NCBI GenBank assembly: GCA_015680685.1 | Contig: MNCI01006837.1 | Location: 432,735 to 496,734 of the forward strand | Source: Gnetum montanum | Lineage: Eukaryota; Streptophyta; Gnetopsida; Gnetales; Gnetaceae | Direction of reading: 5' to 3' | DNA: 64,000 nucleotides | Shown here: in pieces, positions 57,104 through 64,000 of the stretch | How the letters are laid out: every line of letters starts with the position of its first letter | How positions within the stretch are numbered: the first letter of the stretch is position 1 | Notes under the pieces: generated by a model | The model's database searches: none | Seen by the model: the letters and a program-made list of their open reading frames with translations, nothing else | Told to the model about the DNA's origin: nothing | Program-made: the position numbers and the translations under genes

Positions 57104-60100
57104 TCATCGCTGAGAACTGCTGCTGCTGTCTGGCAATGCCATGTCTATAACAAATCTGTAACGAACATCATTGTTGTGGAGGCGCTCCATGGCGGTGTTG
57201 ATGTAGTCAAGAGGTATCTTTTCAATGAGGCAGGACACAGCCTTTTCTGCACACAGCTGCAACACCTCCTGCAACTCCTGCATGCTCCCTATGAAGCTCC
57301 CAATTATGCTTCTCCTCCCTGCAATTCCATTCATTCATTAATAAATCATCAATATAAAAGTGAGAGTCTAAACAAAAAGTCTCATTAGTTTTCATGCTTT
57401 TTTCAAGGTTTTTATCTTTTCAATTAATCTTGAAAAACCTTCTCTCTACTAGGAAAAGGATCAGACGTTACCGTCATTCAAAAGCACTTTTTCAGGTTCT
57501 TTTTGTAAAAATCACCTTTTCAAGTTCTTACTTATTACTAAAAGAAAGTGCCCTACATTTCTTGTAAAGAGGAGAAAACTCTTTTGGAAAGAAAAATGAA
57601 TACATTAGATTAGATGGATTAAGATTATGTTAAAATATTTGTTTCAATTTCCTGAATTTGTAGCTAGGCAGGCATAGGAGATGGACTTAGCGCAAAAGTT
57701 TCAAAAAGAGTGCTACATGTTCTTAAGATCCTCAAGTGAAATAAGAGTGCTACTTGTTCTTACGATCTTCAAGTGAAGCAGATGAAGCAAGGTGTGAGCA
57801 TTGAAATAAATTTCAACAAGAACATCAAATCCAAGGAGCCAAACATGATATTAAAGAAGCTTAAGATCAAGAAGCCCATCACATCAAAGAATGGACCAAT
57901 CTCAAGCCCAAGAAAGTCAAGCTCAATAAGCAATTATTACAAATCCAAAGTCTTCTCATTGAAGGAGTATTGAGATAAAGTTCAACCAGAAGATCAAATT
58001 CAAGGAGCCAAGCATGTTATCAAGAAAGCTTAAGATGAAGAAGCCTATCACATCAACATAAATGGCAAGCCCAAGAAGATCAAGATCAAGAAGTATTATC
58101 ACAAATCCAAACCTTTGTCACTGAAGGAGGGTGCTAAAAGTTAAACCTTTTTCAAGTGGGTGCTAAAAGTTAACTTTTTTCAAGTGGGTGTACCTAGGAC
58201 TACCAAGAAAGTCATTGAACAAAGTACTTTGTGCCCAAGATTGCCTAGAGACCCGCAAAAGCCAAACCTCTTTTCAAGTAATGTACCCAAGTTCAAACAC
58301 AAGCATTATGACATGAGAAACTAAACCTTTCCATCAGGCCATAAAATGGCTGCCCTTGGCTTGGATCCATCTAAATGATGTACCAAACCTAGTACCTACT
58401 CACCCAGAATTAGCAGTGGAGTGACCAATTGCAACGGCTCAGGAACAGCACCCACCATGACCAGAGATCCATCGACTTTGAGCAGGCTGAGGTACGGTTC
58501 CAACGCATGCCCCACCGGTACCATGTCAAAAATCAGGTCTATGCTCTCAGCAGTCTCCTGTAACATTATTAACACCCACATAAACGTCACCCACATGTTT
58601 ATATCTTGAAAAAGGATTTGAAGTTTACTCTAAAATCAGGATCAGAATTGCATTGTACCTGCATCTTGGCGGAATCGGAGCTAACAATGTACTCATCTGC
58701 TCCCAGAACTTCCAGAGCCTCTTTCCTCTTTTTGTCAGAGGAGCTGATGACTGTGACATGGTGCCCAAATGCTTTGCATAATTTAACTCCAACGTGACCT
58801 ACTCCACCCAAGCCCACAATGGCAATTCTCCTAGGATTATCGCCTGCCTCTGCCATGCCAAAGTGCTTCAGTGGACTGTATATAGTCACCCCTGCGCACA
58901 GAATTGGAGCTGCCTGCTCCAGAGAAAGATTTTCTGGAATCTTCACAACGAACCTGCACCCAAGTCAATTCCACTTCACCAATCAATGAGAATCAATATA
59001 TTCACAGAACCAAAACCAGATCAGAGCATGCAGGGCACTTGCATTTTTTGGAACATTATCATCATCAGGTAAAAAAAGCGGTTACATCACTGTTAAAAGG
59101 AATGCTATTGAATGGAAGATTCACATGGGAAAAATAGTAAAGCCACTGAAGACTAGAAAAAATAATTACAGATGAATGGGAGAAACTCTTAAGTAAATAA
59201 AGATCTTGTTATTCATAAAGGGTAAGAACAACGGATCATGGAAGAATAGTAAAGCAACTGAAGACTAAAAAAGATACAGAAAAAATAGTTACAGATGAAT
59301 GGCGGAAACTCTTAAGTAAATAAAGATCTTGTTATTCAAGAAGGGTAAGAACAACAGATCATCTTAGCCTAAGAAAACAAGGCAGCTTAACTTCAGCTCC
59401 ATGGCTGTGCTTTCGACGTTTTACCTTGTAGATTATGCCTTATGTTTTCTGTGGAAAGATTAATCTTAATGGTTGTATTTTTAGTAACAAAAAAGAACAA
59501 AAACAAAAAGATATACACATACATCTGATCCACAACCATTGTGTCTGCAAAGCCTCCATAAGTGGGCCTGCCATCCGTGTAGGTATCATTGTAGGTCCAG
59601 ATTCGCTTGTTGCAGTACTGCTCTCTGCTGGACTTGCACGGGCTGCAGCTTCTGCAGCTTCCGCAGATGCATCCCACACCAACAATGTCCCCTTCCTTGA
59701 ACTTGCTCACATGGCTGCCCACTTCGATAACCTTGCCAACAACCTCATGTCTGCAATTATTCACCCTCAAATTCAAAAACAAATTGCAGCTCCTTTTCGT
59801 AAGAAGAAGAAGAAGAATAAGAACCACCAACTGAAATTGGGATATTTTGGTGGGATTTTCTGTACAAGACTTACCCGGGAACCATGGGATACTTGGAAAT
59901 GCCGCTCAGGTCGTGGATCAAGTGCAAATCAGTGTGGCAGATTCCGCAGTGTGTAACACTGATCACCACATCCTCTGGCCCTGTACCCCTGAAAGCAAAG
60001 CCAACCACAAAAACTCAGCATCATTTTCTTGTCTCAGACACCATATCAGCAGCTCAATCAAGCAGAATTCTACCATTATCAGTAACAAAAAATTTGTTTC

Positions 60101-60224
60101 CAAATAGTAGAAAGTAGCATGTATACCTTAGAGTGTAGGTAAAAGGAGAGAGATGACCACTAGAATCCATGGCTGCGTAGCCATTGGCCTTTCTGGCTCC
60201 TCCTCCTGCCTCAACGCTCCCCAT
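57104..60224 (-). CDS. CAD: Cinnamyl alcohol dehydrogenase-type NADP(H) zinc dehydrogenase, six exons
   Basis: Likely reduces hydroxycinnamaldehydes to monolignols in the cytosol, the last step before lignin polymerisation. The exons (minus strand) are 60224-60127, 59988-59875, 59750-59523, 58953-58659, 58557-58404 and 57318-57104. All junctions are GT-AG and keep the frame, giving 367 residues, the usual family length. The first ATG opens MGSVEAGG. Visible residues are the catalytic zinc ligands Cys47, His72/Glu73 and Cys166; the structural zinc cysteines 103, 106, 109 and 117; GLGGVGHVG (194-202); and SSSDKK (217-222), which favours NADP(H). Trp122 in KRIWTYND and Phe305 in GSFIGS sit at positions typical of bona fide CADs rather than mannitol-dehydrogenase-like relatives. 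No stop or frameshift was found. Two introns contain tandem duplications. A role with other alcohol substrates cannot be excluded. Confidence 0.92.
57811..58130. repeat. Tandem duplication of about 165 bp in CAD intron 5
   Basis: 57811-57966 and 57976-58130 share AATC(C)AAGGAGCCAA, AAGCTTAAGAT, GAAGCCxATCACATCAA and TATTA(T/C)C/ACAAATCCAAA blocks. It may be a degenerate transposon fragment; the intron (57319-58403) is otherwise plain. Confidence 0.75.
59130..59360. repeat. Tandem duplication of about 115 bp in CAD intron 3
   Basis: 59130-59240 and 59241-59360 both contain ATAGTAAAGC(C/A)ACTGAAGACTA and CTCTTAAGTAAATAAAGATC. The intron is 58954-59522. Confidence 0.85.
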
Positions 60225-61349
60225 TTCTGCACTGTTCTGTTATGTTCTGCTAATGCAGAAATCCAGAAATCCAGCCCCTTATCTAACCGTGCAAGGCTGA
60301 ACCTTCCAACACCAAAAACCATGAAAGAATTCACACGCCAGTTTCTGAAAAGTTTGAGTGGGTAGAGAACAGGGCATGGCGTGTGAGATTGGTGGACAGG
60401 CCACTTTTGCTACCAAACCAGGGACCCCACAAATCATATCATTCAACAATTTCAACAAACCTTAGTAGTTACGCAGGGTAAAAACACAAACGAAACGAAC
60501 AAACGATTTGTCGGGATCTGAGACGATGGAAAGGCCTTCACAAATGTGATGGGATTTTAGATGATGAAAAAGCCTTCTAGACTTTTAGTTTAACATGCAG
60601 TGTGTTGCCATATTCGGAACGGTGAAAGAAATGTCAGGAACGAAATGAATGCATATTATGTGAGCACCATAATATTTGGTTACGGCATCTGACGTCACAT
60701 AAAAGTGGACCAGCTGCCGCGTTGGTAATAGGGCGCCAACTCCAAGTACCAAGCTTCCAACCCATTATCACAATCAATAGGTTCTGGCTGCCACCAACTA
60801 AACCAGATCAAACAGACCTCACCAACCACCACTACCATTATCCTCCACTACCATTATCCTCAGGATACATCACTAAGGATACATCACTAACAAATATATG
60901 CGTGGGGACTGAGAGAAGGGAACATCTTTTACAGGTATGTTTTCTTTTCAGTTTTCTAATGAACTTGGTTTAGTGGTTTCACAGTGACACCACACATACC
61001 AACATTGTTTTGGCAAGTTTTGGCAAGAGGCCCACGTGTTTGGGTAACGTGTTTTATTCCCTTATGTCACTGCACTAGGTAAGATTTATTGGACAGTGTG
61101 GCGTGAAAGTTAAAGTTTCCATCTCAAACGCATTAGAAATTTTATTTCGTTATGTTAGTAGAATAAAAATGATTTATTGGATTTATTTTATGGAATATAA
61201 ATATATATTCAATAAAGTAACTAAGCAGACACTAAAAATAATACACTACAAACTTTTTGTTATGGTATTATATTCTTTGAGGTTTACTCAAAAGATAAAT
61301 AAGAAAAATATGTCATTCATCCTAAAAAACTCCTAATCTACTAGGGAGG
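60225..61349. promoter_or_regulatory. Upstream region of the CAD-type gene
   Basis: The minus-strand upstream DNA has only a weak TATA-like GATAAGG about 50 bp before the ATG. AC-rich elements resembling the MYB-binding AC motifs of lignin genes occur at 60791-60804 (CCACCAACTAAACC) and 60820-60833 (CACCAACCACCACT), about 600 bp upstream. Direct repeats lie near 60831-60890 (CTACCATTATCCTC, GGATACATCACTAA). No other gene is seen. Confidence 0.35.
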
Positions 61350-62393
61350 TGATGAGACGCGATTATGCAATATCGCGGCCATCGCGATATCGCATCCCCC
61401 GCAATATTGCATATGCGATATCGCGTCGTCCCCTGCGATGTCGCGTATGCGATATCGCGGTGCACCGTCATATCTATTAATAAGAGACGGCTCTCCCTTG
61501 TTTCCTCATCGAAGTAGGGAAACTCTAGTAGTTTGATCATTCCAGAGATAAAATATTTTCCATGTGCCCGTAGTAGGAGTCCTAAAGTGAACGGATCTTT
61601 ATTCGAGCAACGTTGTACATGAACACAAGTTGTGTATGGCAATAAAGACGAACTTCCTGGATAAACCTTGCAGTGCATGGAATAGGATTTTATTTATTGT
61701 TATTTATTGCTTTCTCTTAGTAATGCGGAATGAGTACGACTTGATTACGAGCATCTAAGGATGTGTATGGATAGTCAAGGAACGGATGCTCATTGCAATG
61801 CGGAATGAGTACGACTTGATTACGAGCATCTCGGTGTAACTACTTGGTAACTCAGTGGCGTATCTAGGATCTGTGCTTGGTAATCCCAGTGGTAGTCGTG
61901 CACCAGGATGTGTACGGATAATCAAGGAATCAGCTGCTCATCGCACTTAGGCTAGATTAGCTTTCTCAATCCTTTCCTCCTAGTTAAGTGCCTCAGTACA
62001 ACCACTTCGAGCACGTGCGTTATGCATGGGATCCCAACAATGATTAGCGTTTGGTAACCACGGTTGCATTGGTTTAGGGTGTGTACGGTAAGGGGGAACG
62101 GATGCTGACGCTAAGTAATTTAGACTTAGTTCATTAATTAGAGTTAGTTAGTTTCTTCAACCCTTCACCTCAATAGCATAGGAGATAAAACATAAAAGAC
62201 CATAAAAATCATATACCTCGGACTTACTTAACCATACACCATGACAACCACAAGTAAGTCTGGGAAGACAACGAATGATTAACCCCAGGTGTTCCATGGG
62301 GCATGTAGGCACTTAGTCTGCGGAGTTCGATCGGATCATGCGTGCTACACTCGTTTCGTATGGTTAAGTGTAGGGGTACCTTGTCACTCATCA
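61350..62393 (+). repeat. 5' LTR of element E
   Basis: Begins TGATGAGACGCG and ends CACTCATCA. It contains a TATA-like TATTAATAAGAG near 61471. Relative to the solo LTR it has an extra GCGATATCGC-rich palindromic block (61355-61465) and a duplicated 75-bp segment. Confidence 0.85.
61722..61831 (+). repeat. Tandem duplication in the LTR of element E
   Basis: The 35-base block AATGCGGAATGAGTACGACT... at 61722-61756 recurs exactly at 61797-61831. It is single in the solo LTR. Confidence 0.85.
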
Positions 62394-62413
62394 TTGGAGC
62401 CGTTGTCGGGGAC
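62394..62413 (+). other. Primer binding site of element E
   Basis: TTGGAGCCGTTGTCGGGGAC immediately follows the LTR. It differs at two positions from TTGGCGCCGTTGCCGGGGAC, the form used by many plant Athila/Tat elements and attributed to tRNA-Asp. Confidence 0.75.
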
Positions 62414-62534
62414 TAAGTGTTTGTGCGCTGAATAGAACATAGGACATCACTCACATTGTTGGGAGCCTAAACAAACCTTTGGGTTAATTAAAGAAAAATT
62501 TATATAATAGTAAATAGCACACCGATAAGACACT

Positions 62535-64000
62535 ATGTCTTCTTCTTCTTCTCATAAGAGCAACTCATCACCTAAGGACCATACACGAAACAGTTGGCAA
62601 TCAAAAACACATAACCTATATTAGCCAGTGCCTCAACAATATAGGGTGGAATATACTCATCCCGATGAGTATATTCCCAATTTTACTTTTATATTCGATC
62701 AAGATGAACAGATGCGCTAGAGAGATTTGCATGGTAACATAGTGTTACCCCCAGATCGGGCGGTCCCTAACATGCTTCTCCGTGCTTTGGCACAAATTGG
62801 CATGATAGAATTTTATGCTAAATACATTATGGGCGATTTTGACATGAGGGATTACCATCCCACAACTTTGCAACGTATGAGGGACTCAAGGCAGGAGAGC
62901 CAACATACACTGTTGAAGGGCAAAGAGGTCCCACACGTCCTTAGTGAAACTAGAGATGGTGAACCACTTATAACTAGTTTGCTATCAAGAGATGTTCCCC
63001 CTCTTAACAAAAGTGAGGAGGTAGGGTATCAGAACCTACAATCAATGATACATATCCTTGGTTTTGATGCTCATGAACACCAATTGTTCACAGAAGGAAC
63101 AACACATGACAAGGACAAGCACATAGATCATCATCACGATCGGGGCCGAAGCCATAGAAGAGAAGGTAAGAAATATCGTCGTGGCGATGGTTCTCCTTCT
63201 TATTCCCCTTCTTCACATCACTCACCCTCTCCTTCCACCTCTGGGCGCAATCATGAAGAGCATAACGGAGAGGATAAAAATAAGAAAAATGAAAGACCTC
63301 AACGAGAGAGTCGAGAGAGAGGACAAGGGCATGAACGAAGGGAAAGTAGGTAACAACGAAGACATCATAGGCATCATGAAAGAGATGATCATGACGAGCC
63401 CCTACTTGCAACCCGAAGTATGCTTGACATAACGGAGGCTGTTAGAATTCCCACAAGGCATTTAAAAGATAGTCAGATCAAATGCTTAGACATGAACAAC
63501 ATCCCACGATTTGAAGGGGGATACAACGTTGATCTACAACATCATTTACAGGCATTCCATGATGCCTGCGCCTTGCAAAAAATTGAGAATGAGTGGCAGA
63601 AACTAAATTTGTTTCCCAAGACACTCATCAAGGAAGCAGAGAGTTGGTACCAGTCCTTGGAACCAAAAACCATCAGGAGGTGGAGTACGATGTTAGAACT
63701 CTTCAACGATAAATATCAAACATACTCCAGAGTGTCTAATTTGCGTAAGCAGATCCAAGGATGGAAGCAAGGTACTCATGAACCCTTGGATGTTGCCATG
63801 GCCCGCTACTACACATTATTACATTGTTGCCCGAGCCATGGATATGCTCAGTAGGATCAACTTCGCCACATCGTGGATGGGCTAAGGCATGAAACTAGAA
63901 GAACCCTTGGGACTTATGCCCAAGGGAGACTCTCACAACTTAGAGCCCATGAAGTACATAGCTTGTTGGAACAAATAGCAAAAGAAGAAGGTGAGCTATG
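62535..64000 (+). pseudogene. gag of element E, 3'-incomplete at the window edge
   Basis: The ATG at 62535 starts MSSSSSHKSN. One frame then runs to the window end, broken by TAG or TAA at about 62619, 62718, 63351 and 63852, three of which could be former CAG or CGA/CAA codons. The N-terminal half (to about 63420) is rich in Arg, Ser, His and Glu (HHHDRGRSHRREGKKYRRGD). The C-terminal half is a retrotransposon Gag domain: IPRFEGGYNVDLQHHLQAFH, AESWYQSL, then W..M.ELF.DKY and LRKQIQGWKQG. It would make the particle protein. The Arg/Ser/His-rich extension before the Gag domain is unlike the gag of A-D. Confidence 0.8.

Larger units (their letters stand above)
61350..64000 (+). mobile_element. 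Element E: 5' part of another Ty3/gypsy-type element, runs off the window
   Basis: LTR 61350-62393, primer binding site directly after it, and a gag-type frame from 62535 to the window end. Four in-frame stops in gag show decay. The LTR and Gag differ from elements A-D, so this is a separate family, plausibly of the Athila/Tat (non-chromovirus) branch given its primer site. Confidence 0.8.

Noticed and set aside
59435-59956. 173-codon plus-strand frame across the CAD-type gene
   Set aside because: Mirror of exons 2 and 3 of the minus-strand gene, whose splice sites, motifs and length are all consistent.

Overview
The window is nuclear DNA of a land plant with a large, transposon-rich genome. 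Three things point there: a six-exon cinnamyl alcohol dehydrogenase-type gene with short GT-AG introns, stacked Ty3/gypsy LTR retrotransposons in different states of decay, and a stop-codon spectrum typical of heavily methylated plant repeats. A seed plant is likely. A gymnosperm is my best guess, but that is an inference from repeat content and gene style, not from a diagnostic sequence.

Layout. 1-2830 and 15163-15760 are two halves of an old minus-strand gypsy element (A). It is split by element B (2836-15157, plus strand), which is flanked by a near-perfect 5-bp duplication. 15761-18418 is non-coding, with diverged tandem duplications. 18419-54697 is element C (plus strand, GCAGT duplications). 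Its 3' LTR is cut by element D (35881-53270, plus strand, perfect GCAGG duplications). 54703-61349 is the only host segment. It holds a minus-strand solo LTR (55112-55898, perfect CTAAT duplications) and the apparently intact CAD-type gene (57104-60224, minus strand, 367 residues). 61350-64000 is the start of another gypsy-type element (E) that runs off the window.

Elements A-D belong to one group. The pol genes of B-D carry RT, a degenerate RNase H and then a second, archaeal-type RNase H; C and D also keep integrase HHCC finger sequence, and only D keeps the integrase core. This architecture is the hallmark of the Tat/Ogre branch of plant Ty3/gypsy elements. Every copy is broken, D the least.

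The most striking feature lies between protease and reverse transcriptase. In C and D this roughly 5-6 kb interval, which itself looks like an Ogre-style intron of the sense transcript, contains a separate multi-exon gene on the opposite strand (25130-30201 and 42015-46097). The first three exons are exactly 119, 450 and 275 bp in both copies, with matching splice phases and a TATA-like box about 150 bp upstream of the ATG. Exon 2 resembles the FCP1/NIF-type HAD phosphatase domain of plants but has lost key aspartates. Later exons encode a transposon-protein-like domain, a coiled-coil region and an acidic tail. A third decayed copy of its 3' end lies at 2-660; B lacks it. The gene is bracketed by arrays of a short repeat with core TAAACTAGCA, and a third array lies between integrase and the polypurine tract. 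Other unexplained structure includes U3 regions built from repeated palindromes, a hairpin overlapping the polypurine tract in B, C and D, and a conserved R-U5 motif.
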